NCBI GenBank assembly: GCA_946499835.1
Contig: CAMMTJ010000009.1
Location: 1-42,775, forward strand
Direction: 5' to 3'
Length of the DNA: 42,775 nucleotides
DNA from: an uncultured Bacillota bacterium
GTDB lineage: Bacteria; Bacillota; Clostridia; Christensenellales; UBA1242
Shown here: in pieces, positions 33,023 through 40,683 of the stretch
Layout: every line of letters starts with the position of its first letter
Position numbering within the stretch: position 1 is the first letter of the stretch
Position numbers and translations under genes: made by a program
The notes under the pieces: generated by a model
What the model saw: only the letters and a program-made list of their open reading frames with translations
What the model was told of the DNA's origin: nothing
Database searches by the model: none

Positions 33023-33071
33023 CCTTAAATCACATTATTGGATTATATGAATTTAAGGTTGATAAGTCAAC
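33023..33071 (-). promoter_or_regulatory. MarR operon promoter with operator-like inverted repeats
   Basis: On the minus strand: TTGACT (33070-33065), 17-nt spacer, TATAAT (33047-33042). GTTGA/TCAAC (33058-33071) overlaps the -35. CCTTAAAT (33023-33030) and ATTTAAGG (33051-33058) form an 8-bp inverted repeat flanking the -10. These are plausible MarR sites. Confidence 0.65.
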
Positions 33072-33194
33072 TAAAATTTGGCACTATTTGAACAAATTTT
33101 GCAAAATGTTCTTTTTTTATTTTTTTGAAAATTTTGTTGCAATGCTTGAATTGAATGTGCTATCATATAATGTAACTATAAAGAGGTGAGGGTT

Positions 33195-34136
33195 ATGTTT
33201 GGTCTTTTTAAGAAAAAAGAAAAAGTGGTTGATCCTATTATCCATGACGAAGAGGCAAACTTCTCTTTGTCATCAGGCGTGCACATTCTCAACAAGTGCG
33301 AAAATGTCAGCCTTAGTGGAAATGCAATCGTGCTTGAAAGTTTTGACTGCACATTCAAGGATATTGCTGGAAAAGCCAAAATTCAAATGGTTGAAAACGG
33401 AGAAATTGATCGTTTGACAGGCAAGGCGAAAATTGGGCTTTTCAAAAGTGGCAAAATTGTTGAAGTTTCAGGGAAAAGTTCTATCACAACAATGGGGTCT
33501 GGTGTGATTGATTATGTCAAGGGTAAGGCGACCATCGGCACAATGAATGGTGGATTTATCCGTTTTGTGGATGAAAAGGCAGAACTTGCAACCATAACAG
33601 AAGGCGAGGTTATGTTTGTGAGAAATAAAGCCAGAATTGTCACAATGATAAAAGGGACAATAACAGGACTTCTCGACAACGCACAACTTGTAAGTATGCT
33701 TTCTGGTGACATAACTTATCTTCTCAACGACTCAAAGGTTGGAACGATGAACAATGGACAAATCCATTTGTTTGCTGACAACAGTGAAGTTTCAACTCTC
33801 AACAAAGGACAAATCAAAGAAATGCTTGGCAAGGCTGTTATTTCTGCAAACATTGAAGGTGAGATAGAATATCAAGACAAACAAACAATCATCTTGTATT
33901 CTCCAAGCGAAAGTGCAAAGAGAATGAATGAATATAAGCAAGAAAAAGCAGAACTTGAAGCAAGAGCAAAAAATATTGAAGAGGTCGTAGAAGAAGAAAA
34001 AGAGCAAACAAAACAGGAAGAAACTCTTGCAGAGGAGAAGAAAGAAGAAAAACCAAAACGTAAAGTCAGGGGCAAACAAATGAAACTTGACGAAATCGCA
34101 GTTGAAGAGACTGCCAAAGAAAATAAAGATGATTAA
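33195..34136 (+). CDS. protein of eleven 17-residue repeats (predicted cytoplasmic beta-solenoid)
   Basis: 313 residues from the ATG at 33195 (SD GAGGTGAGGG); an in-frame GTG three codons earlier is possible. No signal peptide or membrane helix. Residues 42-228 are eleven back-to-back 17-residue units with no insertions, of consensus xKAxIxTMxxGxIxxhx (for example GKATIGTMNGGFIRFVD). Alternating hydrophobics and a fixed glycine suit one turn of a beta-solenoid, comparable in design to bactofilins although I see no bactofilin signature. The last 85 residues are a K/E-rich coiled-coil-like tail. A TATAAT box at 33166-33171 precedes it without a clear -35. The ArsP_2-type gene follows 8 nt later. 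Confidence 0.7.
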   Translation: MFGLFKKKEKVVDPIIHDEEANFSLSSGVHILNKCENVSLSGNAIVLESFDCTFKDIAGKAKIQMVENGEIDRLTGKAKIGLFKSGKIVEVSGKSSITTMGSGVIDYVKGKATIGTMNGGFIRFVDEKAELATITEGEVMFVRNKARIVTMIKGTITGLLDNAQLVSMLSGDITYLLNDSKVGTMNNGQIHLFADNSEVSTLNKGQIKEMLGKAVISANIEGEIEYQDKQTIILYSPSESAKRMNEYKQEKAELEARAKNIEEVVEEEKEQTKQEETLAEEKKEEKPKRKVRGKQMKLDEIAVEETAKENKDD

Positions 34137-34144
34137 GAGGTGAA

Positions 34145-35017
34145 ATGGAAGTTTTACATGCCTTGGAGCATGCGCTGTTAGATACAATATTGGTTTTTCC
34201 GATATTGTATCTTGCTTATTTACTGGTAAGTTATTTTTCGCATAGCCAAAACAATAAATATACAAAGTTTTTGCACCACTCAAAAAAGGCAGGACCTGTT
34301 GTTGGTGCTTTTTTAGGTTGTATACCTCAATGTGGCTTTTCATCAGTTATGAGCCAGTTTTATTCGCAAAAAGTTATCACTCTTGGCACACTGATGTCTG
34401 TCTTTATTGCAACCAGCGATGAGGCAATTCCTATCATGATTTCACAGCCACAATTTATTCCAAGCCTGCTTGCACTTATCGGCATCAAATTTGCTTTTGG
34501 TGTGATAATTGGATATTCTCTTGACGGCGTGATATATCTTATAAACAGAAGAAAAAAGGCAGTGCCAGTCGAGCCTATAACAGAAGAAGTTCATCCACAC
34601 GTGCATAATCATCATTGCTGTGCAAAAAATATATTTTTGGATGCACTCAAACATACAGCAGTTGTTTTTGCTTATGTTTTTGTTATCACTTTTGTGCTTA
34701 ACATAATTGAAGAAACAGTAGGGCTTGACGCTCTGAGCGTGCTTTTCACAGACAACGTTTTCATTCAAGTTTTGATTGCATCACTTATCGGACTTATTCC
34801 AAATTGTGCCGCATCAGTGTTTATTGTGGAACTGTATATGTCCGGAGTTTTGCATTTCGGCGCATTGGTTGCAGGACTATGCGCTGGGGCAGGCGTAGGT
34901 CTTATTGTTCTGTTCACTCTCAACTACAAAAAAATCAAGGAAAATGTGCTTATCACAGTATTGCTTTATATATTTGCAGTCCTTTGCGGATTTGCTACAA
35001 GTTTTATATCTTTATAA
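34145..35017 (+). CDS. putative metal exporter, ArsP_2 / 10-TM heavy-metal permease family
   Basis: 290 residues, about eight to ten transmembrane helices in two related halves. Each half carries a short signature: GCIPQCGFSSV near residue 60 and GLIPNCAASVF near 218, with conserved cysteines. A cytoplasmic loop (about 140-165) has a metal-binding-like string HPHVHNHHCC. These traits fit PF11449 (ArsP_2, putative arsenic or manganese efflux). The ion is not decided. SD AAGAGGTG; probably co-transcribed with the solenoid protein. Confidence 0.75.
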   Translation: MEVLHALEHALLDTILVFPILYLAYLLVSYFSHSQNNKYTKFLHHSKKAGPVVGAFLGCIPQCGFSSVMSQFYSQKVITLGTLMSVFIATSDEAIPIMISQPQFIPSLLALIGIKFAFGVIIGYSLDGVIYLINRRKKAVPVEPITEEVHPHVHNHHCCAKNIFLDALKHTAVVFAYVFVITFVLNIIEETVGLDALSVLFTDNVFIQVLIASLIGLIPNCAASVFIVELYMSGVLHFGALVAGLCAGAGVGLIVLFTLNYKKIKENVLITVLLYIFAVLCGFATSFISL

Positions 35018-35022
35018 AAAAG

Positions 35023-35051
35023 TTGACTATTGCAAAAAGTTGTGATAGTAT
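35023..35051 (+). promoter_or_regulatory. promoter of the Rho-like gene
   Basis: TTGACT, 17-nt spacer, extended -10 TGATAGTAT (box 35046-35051). Confidence 0.5.
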
Positions 35052-35060
35052 AAAAAGTAT

Positions 35061-35086
35061 AAAAATAGGCAAAAATGTCTATTTTT
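35061..35086 (+). terminator. leader hairpin before the Rho-like gene (terminator or attenuator)
   Basis: AAAAATAG pairs with CTATTTTT around a 10-nt loop. It lies between the promoter and the SD of the Rho-like gene, 44 nt before the ATG. It may end the metal exporter transcript, act as an attenuator, or both. Confidence 0.5.
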
Positions 35087-35129
35087 GTAAAATTTTGTAA
35101 AATTTTAGCAGGAGGCAAAAGGAGGATAT

Positions 35130-36281
35130 ATGCAAAAAGTTTCGGCGGAAAATACTATCAAATACAAAGAAATGTTTGTCAAAAAACTTGGCATTTTTGA
35201 ACTTCGTGCCCTTGCGCGTGAACTTGGAGTTTCATCTCCTACAACAAAAAGAAGAAATGAACTTGTTTCTCTTATTCTTGAAAAATTGCAATTAGGTCAA
35301 GGCGGTCAAAACAGTGCTTCAAAAAAAGGCAGACCTTTCAAAAAACTCTCATCTATTGATGAGATTCTTGATTACATGGCAGACCCTAGTCAAGAGAAAG
35401 AAGAAACAACCATTTTTCCAACATTTGAAGAACTTATTTGCTTTGCACAAGAAAAACCAAACGCAATGTTCGTCAATGACAAGAAGGAAACTCTCTATGG
35501 CGTTGTGAGAAATTCAAATTCAACACTTTATTTCATCGATCTTGAAAAGGGGAACAAAGTGTTTTTGACTGATGAGGTGTGTGAGAAATATAATCTTGAC
35601 AAAGGTGATTTTTTGGTTTGTGATTGTGTTGGCATCAACACATCAAATCAGTTTTTGGTTAAAGAAGTGCTTGAAATCAATTTTGTAAGTGCAAAAGATC
35701 GCAAAGTTGACAATGTTGATCTCGGCAGAGCGGTGATAAGTGAAGATCGTCTTGCCTATGGCGACAAGTTTTTGACTGTTGGAAGACGAAACCTTGTTTT
35801 CTATGACAAAGATATCTATCAAGATGACAGATTTTCACGCTTTGCATCGCAGTGTATTGAAGATGGGTCGCGAGTTGTTGTCATTGGAAGCAATATTTCA
35901 TTTGAAAATGACATATTGTTCAAAAGTATAAAAGGGCTGGTGAGATTTACCTCTTTGTATGGGGAAAGCCCACAATCAGCATTTGATAAAGTCGTTGATG
36001 CAATTACTTTTGTTGAGAAACAAATCTCTTTGGGACAAAAGGTGGTTGTGTTTGTATGTGACGTTATTGAAGTGATAAGAAGTCTTGACAAATATTTTGC
36101 AACAAGCGATATTTGTGAAGATTGCTACGCACAAACACTTGTCATATTGCAAAAACTTCTTTCACTTGGCCGTGCTTATAGTTCACTCGCATCGGCAACA
36201 CTGTTGATTTCTTGTCGCGAAATGGACAGAGAAGACATCATACTTAAAAATGAAATTATCAAAGTTTGCAATATTATATAA
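35130..36281 (+). CDS. Rho-family paralogue without an ATP-binding P-loop
   Basis: 383 residues. Residues ~18-57 (KKLGIFELRALARELGVSSPT, then RRNELVSLILEKL) match the Rho N-terminal helix bundle. Residues ~120-185 (LYGVVRNSNSTLYFIDLEKGNKVFL, ending VKEVLEIN) match the Rho RNA-binding OB fold, including the closing 'xKVExIN'. The rest aligns with Rho's RecA-like core: LYGESPQSAFDKVVDAITFVEKQISLGQKVVVFVCDVIEVIRSLD corresponds to the 'ASTxDEPxxxRxxVxE...VVILLDSITRLARA' region. But the Walker A (APPKAGKT) is replaced by YDKDIYQD and the protein stops short of the Rho C-terminus. It is probably an RNA-binding, non-ATPase relative. Confidence 0.65.
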   Translation: MQKVSAENTIKYKEMFVKKLGIFELRALARELGVSSPTTKRRNELVSLILEKLQLGQGGQNSASKKGRPFKKLSSIDEILDYMADPSQEKEETTIFPTFEELICFAQEKPNAMFVNDKKETLYGVVRNSNSTLYFIDLEKGNKVFLTDEVCEKYNLDKGDFLVCDCVGINTSNQFLVKEVLEINFVSAKDRKVDNVDLGRAVISEDRLAYGDKFLTVGRRNLVFYDKDIYQDDRFSRFASQCIEDGSRVVVIGSNISFENDILFKSIKGLVRFTSLYGESPQSAFDKVVDAITFVEKQISLGQKVVVFVCDVIEVIRSLDKYFATSDICEDCYAQTLVILQKLLSLGRAYSSLASATLLISCREMDREDIILKNEIIKVCNII

Positions 36282-36351
36282 AATGGATGCATAAAAATTT
36301 TTATTGGAAACACAATATATTTGTGCTAAAACAGAAATGTTTTTTAGCCAA

Positions 36352-36401
36352 AAAACAAACCACAGTGGCTCTTGAATAGGAGTGAGAAGTGGTTTGTTTT
36401 T
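36352..36401 (+). terminator. intrinsic terminator after the Rho-like gene
   Basis: AAAACAAACCAC pairs perfectly with GTGGTTTGTTTT around a 25-nt loop, then T. A smaller stem CTAAAACA/TGTTTTTTAG lies just upstream (36326-36347). Confidence 0.75.
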
Positions 36402-36418
36402 ATTCCCAATGATTTCAT

Positions 36419-36447
36419 TTGACAATTAAGACGTTTTGTCATATAAA
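36419..36447 (+). promoter_or_regulatory. promoter of lgt, predicted leaderless
   Basis: TTGACA, 17-nt spacer, TATAAA (36442-36447). The start codon of lgt at 36455 is 7 nt after the -10 and there is no SD. Confidence 0.65.
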
Positions 36448-36454
36448 TAGATAT

Positions 36455-37396
36455 ATGTTTGGATTTTATGATTCCTATTTTCTCTTTTTTGGACTTGAAG
36501 TGACATATTATGGCTTTTTGATTGCTGTAGGTATGGCACTTGGAGTTTTTGTTGCTTGCAAAAATGCAAAATTTAGAGGCTTTAAGAGTGATGACATCAT
36601 TATTCTTGCTTGCTATGTTTTGCCACTTGCTGTGATTGGCGCAAAACTTTATTACCTCACATTCAGTGGACAGCCTTTTTCTTTTTGGGATATATTCAAA
36701 ATTTGGGAGGCTGGACTTGCCATTTATGGCGGTGTAATAGGTGGAGCACTCGGACTTGTCATTTATTGCCTTATCCATAAAAAAAATATCCTTGATATGT
36801 GTGACATTGCTGCACCAAGTCTAATTCTTGGTCAAGCAATAGGGCGTATAGGGTGTTATTTTGCTGGCTGTTGCTATGGCATTGAGGTGACAGATCCATC
36901 GCTCACATGGTTTCCTCTTTCAACTTTTGTGCATGGCGGTTGGCATTTGTCAACCTTCTTCTATGAAAGTATATGGGATTTTGCAACCTTCCTTTTGCTT
37001 ATCTTGCTTTTGAGAAAAAACAAGGTTCGCCAAAGAGGAACAATCGTGGCTTTATATTTCATAGTTTACGGCACTGGCAGAGCGTGGATAGAGGCTTTGC
37101 GTGGTGATAGTTTGTTTTTGGGAGCAATCAAGGTGTCTCAACTGTTGAGCATTTTGCTTATTGTGCTTGGAATAGCGATAATCTTGACCACTTATTTGCT
37201 TGGACGCAAGGGTAAAGATGTGTTTGTAAAAGAAAAAGTGGCACTTGTCATTAAACAAGAGCAGGAAAAGAAAATAGTTAGGCAAACATTAAAACAAAAG
37301 AAAAAAGAAGAAAAGGGTGAACTTGCCAAAAGGAAAGAGAACTTGTCTCATGATAAGAGCGAGGAAAATAGAAAGAGTAAAAAAGACAAAAAATGA
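36455..37396 (+). CDS. lgt: prolipoprotein diacylglyceryl transferase
   Basis: 313 residues, about seven transmembrane helices. The opening FGLEVTYYGFLIAVGMALG and WEAGLAIYGGVIGGALG correspond to the Lgt catalytic region; the usual HGG is YGG here. The signature GRIGCYFAGCCYG (about 129-141) is the clostridial variant of GRxGNFxNxExxG. YGTGRAWIEALRGDSL matches the late conserved 'ExxRxxD'. A lysine/glutamate-rich cytoplasmic tail of about 55 residues is an unusual extension. It moves diacylglyceryl from phosphatidylglycerol to lipobox cysteines of prolipoproteins, such as the two in this window. No SD. Confidence 0.93.
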   Translation: MFGFYDSYFLFFGLEVTYYGFLIAVGMALGVFVACKNAKFRGFKSDDIIILACYVLPLAVIGAKLYYLTFSGQPFSFWDIFKIWEAGLAIYGGVIGGALGLVIYCLIHKKNILDMCDIAAPSLILGQAIGRIGCYFAGCCYGIEVTDPSLTWFPLSTFVHGGWHLSTFFYESIWDFATFLLLILLLRKNKVRQRGTIVALYFIVYGTGRAWIEALRGDSLFLGAIKVSQLLSILLIVLGIAIILTTYLLGRKGKDVFVKEKVALVIKQEQEKKIVRQTLKQKKKEEKGELAKRKENLSHDKSEENRKSKKDKK

Positions 37397-37408
37397 AATA
37401 ATAAGAGC

Positions 37409-37918
37409 ATGAGAGGACGAATTTTTGGAATAAAAAAGACGACCATTTTGAAATGCTCTTTTATTTTGTTTTGGATCTTGTCTTTTGCTGGCATTGCTCT
37501 TTCAATATGGCTTTTCCATGATGAGAAATTATGGTTTTTCTTTTTTGCACTTTTTCAAGGGCTTTATCTGGCTTTGAAGGGCTCTTTTTTTAATCTTGAC
37601 TCTGCTTTGTATTTTGGACTAAGTCTGGTTTTTGTTGGAATCAGTGGAATAATCGTGACTTTTGTTCAAGATGTTCAACCGTTTGCCTTTTCGTTTTACT
37701 TTTTCTCTTTTGCTTTGGCGTCATTTTTTATTGGCATAAAGTTTAAGCAAAAATATCAAATTATTCTTGCTTTTCTTCTATTTTTCGTGACCGCTGACAT
37801 AACCCTTTTCAAATTAAAAGTTTTTCCATTGCCAATTTTTCTTGCAATAATAGGTGGGGTTGTGTTATTATTTATCTTAGAAAATGTAATATTTTTTGTT
37901 AAACGAAAAAGGAGTTAG
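37409..37918 (+). CDS. hypothetical membrane protein between lgt and the DivIVA-like gene
   Basis: 169 residues, about six hydrophobic segments rich in phenylalanine, with basic N- and C-terminal ends (GRIFGIKK; FFVKRKRS). No family recognised. It starts 12 nt after lgt with a weak AAGAG SD and ends 7 nt before the DivIVA-like gene, so the three are one transcription unit. Its role may lie in the membrane near the site of cell division or lipoprotein processing, which is speculation from position. Confidence 0.6.
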   Translation: MRGRIFGIKKTTILKCSFILFWILSFAGIALSIWLFHDEKLWFFFFALFQGLYLALKGSFFNLDSALYFGLSLVFVGISGIIVTFVQDVQPFAFSFYFFSFALASFFIGIKFKQKYQIILAFLLFFVTADITLFKLKVFPLPIFLAIIGGVVLLFILENVIFFVKRKRS

Positions 37919-37925
37919 AAAGTCA

Positions 37926-38666
37926 ATGTTTTCCACTGAGTATAATGGCTATAATAGATCAGAAGTAGATAAATATATTGCAAAGTTGAAGGCTGAACAT
38001 GAAGCGCTTTTGATGGAAGAAAAACTTAAAGTGCTTGAAGCAGAAAAGAAAGTGCTTGATTTCAAAAATAAAAGTTACGAATTGGAAAACAGGGAGAAAA
38101 ATATTATGTCTGCTCTTGATATGTTCAAAAAGTATCAAGATGAAGGCAACAAAAAAATGGAAAATCTTCGTGCTATAAAAATGTTTTACGAGCAACTTCT
38201 CATTATGTTTGAAGAACTTAAAATTCAATATCCAGGGATCGAACACAATCGATCTTACAGGAAAAATATGCAGGATCTTGGGAAAATTTTGCAACAAGTT
38301 TCAATCAATGAGAAAACTCAGTTGACAACGCCTGCAAAAACTGAAAATGATTCAATGCGTCTTCTTTTGAACAAAATGCAAGGATATCGCAATAAGGAAA
38401 AAGATAATCCTCGTGAAGTGAGAATTGAGCGCGCGCAAGACAATCATTCGCAAATCAAACCAGTTTGTGATATGACACTTGAAGAGGGTGAGGGATTCGA
38501 TAATTTGGTTGACAAGTTTTTAAGCACCAAACCAGAAGATCCACAACCAAGATCTATGAAAATTCAATCTAGTGGATTTGACCTTAAAGAGGCCATCAAT
38601 CCAAAAGATGATCTTGCAGAAATAATGAAGGCATTTGATTTTTATAATGATGATGATCAAGAATAA
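37926..38666 (+). CDS. DivIVA-like coiled-coil protein
   Basis: 246 residues from the ATG at 37926 (AAGGAG SD 12 nt upstream; a longer in-frame start adds 10 residues). N-terminus MFSTEYNGYNRSEVDKYIAKLKAEHEALL resembles the DivIVA/GpsB opening (F..xxxGYxxxEVDxFLxxl), followed by a coiled coil to about residue 100. The remainder is acidic and partly disordered with one motif near the C-terminus (DLAEIMKAFDFYN). Proteins of this type bind curved membranes at poles or septa. Third gene of the lgt operon. A TATAAT (38643-38648) lies inside its last codons. Confidence 0.65.
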   Translation: MFSTEYNGYNRSEVDKYIAKLKAEHEALLMEEKLKVLEAEKKVLDFKNKSYELENREKNIMSALDMFKKYQDEGNKKMENLRAIKMFYEQLLIMFEELKIQYPGIEHNRSYRKNMQDLGKILQQVSINEKTQLTTPAKTENDSMRLLLNKMQGYRNKEKDNPREVRIERAQDNHSQIKPVCDMTLEEGEGFDNLVDKFLSTKPEDPQPRSMKIQSSGFDLKEAINPKDDLAEIMKAFDFYNDDDQE

Positions 38667-38956
38667 ACGCGGGGACAATCAATGCTCTTAACGCGGATGC
38701 GATGTTCGTCTTAACCGCTAAGCATCAGTTTTCCCCGCGAGCCCTTTTCCGCAACGTCAAAAAAATCCGCTGGACATTTTTTGACTTGCAAAGTGCTCGT
38801 CTGACTATTTTTGCCGGGCAAAGCCCTTCTCCAAAAAAGTCAGCCTGAGTGAGATTGATAATGTATTTTGAAACCGATATATGTCAGAGCAACATTGGAC
38901 GAGCAAAGTAGTTTGCAATAGGTTAAGAAAAAAGCCACGGCATGCCGTGGCTTTTT
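38667..38956 (+). ncRNA. structured non-coding RNA candidate of unknown class
   Basis: Many helices close. CGCGGGGA (38668-38675)/TCCCCGCG (38732-38739) encloses ATGCT/AGCAT and GCGG/CCGC. GTCAAAAAA (38756-38764)/TTTTTTGAC (38777-38785) encloses TCC/GGA. A long-range helix TTGCAAA+TGCTCGTC (38786-38801) pairs with GACGAGCA+TTTGCAA (38898-38918). Inside it, TGACT/AGTCA with TTTTTG/CAAAAA and GGGC/GCCC form a hairpin (38802-38842). It ends in a perfect palindromic terminator (38934-38951 plus T-run). No ORF, and no tmRNA, RNase P, SRP or 6S landmarks. A TATAAT at 38643-38648 could start it. Confidence 0.65.
38928..38956. terminator. bidirectional intrinsic terminator
   Basis: GCCACGGCATGCCGTGGC (38934-38951) is a perfect palindrome, with six A before and five T after. 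It ends the structured RNA on the plus strand and can also serve the minus-strand SDR operon. Confidence 0.9.
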
Positions 38957-38957
38957 G

Positions 38958-39039
38958 TTTAGGCACGCAAGAATAACACGAATGAAATGAGTGTTTTCTT
39001 TAGGCACGCAAGAATAACACGAATGAAATGAGTGTTTTC
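38958..39039. repeat. perfect 41-bp tandem duplication
   Basis: Copies at 38958-38998 and 38999-39039 are identical. Each contains a weak stem AACAC/GTGTT. It lies between the structured RNA terminator and the 3' end of the SDR gene; nothing else is seen up to 39087. Confidence 0.95.
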
Positions 39040-39087
39040 TTATATTGGTGGTTGACTGCATAGACAACACACTATATATTGAATTGT

Positions 39088-39828
39088 TTAATCAAAACGG
39101 AGAACGCCACCAGTCACTGAATAGCATTCACCAGTGATGAAGGAAGCCTCCTCACTTGCAAGAAAATATATCATGTTTGCGATATCTTTGCCTGTGCCAA
39201 GTCGTTTGAGAGGAGTTTGTTCAATGGCTTGCAAGCGTGCTTCACCTTGAATGCCTGCCGTCATTTTTGTGTCAATAAATCCTGGAGCGACAGCATTTAC
39301 ACGCAAGCCAAATGGGGCAACTTCCATTGCGAGTGATTTTGTAAGAGCGATTATTGCACCTTTTGTGGCTGAATATGCACTTTCAAAACTGCCACCACTT
39401 GTGCCGTAAATTGAAGCGATATTGACAATATTGCCATGCTTTTGTTTTGTTAGGTAAGAAAGGGCTTCACGATTACACAAGAGAGTTCCTCTCAAATTCG
39501 TGTTTATGATTTTGTCAATCACTGGCACTTCTTGTTCAAACAAAAACTGAAACTTATCTGCAATGCCAGCACATAAAACAATGGCATCAATATATTCAAA
39601 AGATTTGAAAGCATTATCAAAAAAAGTTTTTATGCTCTTTTCATCTTCAAGTTCAAGGTCAAACGATTTTACTTCAACGCCTTTATCTTTAATCTGTTTT
39701 TCCAGTTCTTTTGTAGGGGCGTTATGATGACTTAGCACAACATTATATCCGCGTTCTGCAAAAAGAAGGGCAGTTTCTCTGCCTATTCCGCCTGTTGCGC
39801 CTGTTATTACAACGCTTTTTCTTAACAT
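39088..39828 (-). CDS. SDR-family oxidoreductase (FabG-like)
   Basis: 246 residues from the ATG at 39828, which overlaps the stop of the upstream DegV gene; a TTG two codons earlier is possible. Rossmann motif TGATGGIGRE, NAG-type motif as CAGIADK, catalytic serine in NIASIYG, YSATKGA supplying Tyr and Lys, then APGFIDTKMT. These are the classical SDR motifs of FabG-like 3-oxoacyl-ACP reductases. With a DegV (fatty-acid-binding) partner, a lipid-related role is plausible but other alcohols or sugars cannot be excluded. Confidence 0.9.
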   Translation of the reverse strand: MLRKSVVITGATGGIGRETALLFAERGYNVVLSHHNAPTKELEKQIKDKGVEVKSFDLELEDEKSIKTFFDNAFKSFEYIDAIVLCAGIADKFQFLFEQEVPVIDKIINTNLRGTLLCNREALSYLTKQKHGNIVNIASIYGTSGGSFESAYSATKGAIIALTKSLAMEVAPFGLRVNAVAPGFIDTKMTAGIQGEARLQAIEQTPLKRLGTGKDIANMIYFLASEEASFITGECYSVTGGVLRFD

Positions 39829-40640
39829 GTCCAAGCCACTCCTATTGCAGGGCCTATGTGAGATGCAACCACTGGGCCTACTTCGCCTTCAAAGGTTGGA
39901 ACATTGAATTTTCCTTTAATTTTTTCTTTAAGCACTTCAAAAAACTTACTGTTTGAAATATGAACAAGGAAAAGTCTTTTGATGTTTTGAGGTATCATGG
40001 CGATAAGTTCGCTGATTGCTTTGCTTATGCCAAGTGTCCTTTTTTCACAACCAAGATTGCCTTTCTTAAACATAAGAATTGGCTTGATTTGGAAAAGTGA
40101 ACCGAGTGTAGCACTTATTTTTCCTATTCTGCCACCTCGTTTAAGATATTCAAGAGTGTCAGGAACAAAACAGATAGCACTTTTTTCTTGCAATTTTTCA
40201 AGTTGACTGACAATTTCTTCACGAGTTTTGCCTTGTTTTATCATGTCAACAGTTTCCATAATAAAACCCCAAGTTGTTTGGCAGGCATTTTTTGAGTCTA
40301 TAACAGTGATTTTGCTTGGGTCTTTGCATTGGTCTTTTGCGAGATTTGCAACACTATTTGTGCCAGAAAGTACACTTGAAATTGTGAAAACGATTGCTTC
40401 ATTTCCATCATCAATCACTTTGTTGTAAGCATCAATAAATTCGAGTAGAGAAGGTTGGCTTGTTTTTGGAAAAGATTTGCTCTTTTCAAACTTTTCAAAG
40501 AAAGGCCCAAAAGTGCCTGGCAATCCTTCTTCAAATTCTTCATTTTCAAAAAGGACTCTAAGAGGAATGACTTTTATATCGTGTTCTTTAAGATATTCCT
40601 CTGTTATATATGCTGTTGAATCGGTTATAATTTTTATCAT
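39822..40640 (-). CDS. DegV-family fatty-acid-binding protein
   Basis: 272 residues. Opening MIKIITDSTAYITEEY (DST motif), SxLSGTNSVA, then FVPDTLEYLKRGGRIGKISATLGSLFQIKPIL, the standard DegV core, and HIGPAIGVAW near the C-terminus. SD AGGAG upstream of the ATG at 40640. It overlaps the SDR gene, so they are translationally coupled. It is clearly different in sequence from the DegV at 8455-9288. Confidence 0.95.
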   Translation of the reverse strand: MIKIITDSTAYITEEYLKEHDIKVIPLRVLFENEEFEEGLPGTFGPFFEKFEKSKSFPKTSQPSLLEFIDAYNKVIDDGNEAIVFTISSVLSGTNSVANLAKDQCKDPSKITVIDSKNACQTTWGFIMETVDMIKQGKTREEIVSQLEKLQEKSAICFVPDTLEYLKRGGRIGKISATLGSLFQIKPILMFKKGNLGCEKRTLGISKAISELIAMIPQNIKRLFLVHISNSKFFEVLKEKIKGKFNVPTFEGEVGPVVASHIGPAIGVAWTC

Positions 40641-40683
40641 GATTTAATCTCCTAAAAAATTTTGGCCAGTTTGACCTTTTGTC

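Noticed and set aside
33792..34343. 183-codon minus-strand ORF
   Set aside because: Overlaps two well-supported plus-strand genes; phenylalanine-rich translation of an A-rich coding strand.
38667..38956. tmRNA, RNase P RNA or T-box
   Set aside because: No TTCGA T-arm, no tag ORF ending in ALAA, no GAAAGTCC-type RNase P core and no T-box sequence were found on either strand.
38958..39039. Possible CRISPR remnant
   Set aside because: The two 41-bp copies are directly adjacent with no spacer, and there are no cas genes in the window.
38840..39070. 76-codon minus-strand ORF across the terminator and the 41-bp repeats
   Set aside because: It crosses a strong terminator, repeats its own sequence because of the tandem DNA repeat, has no SD and no recognisable domain.
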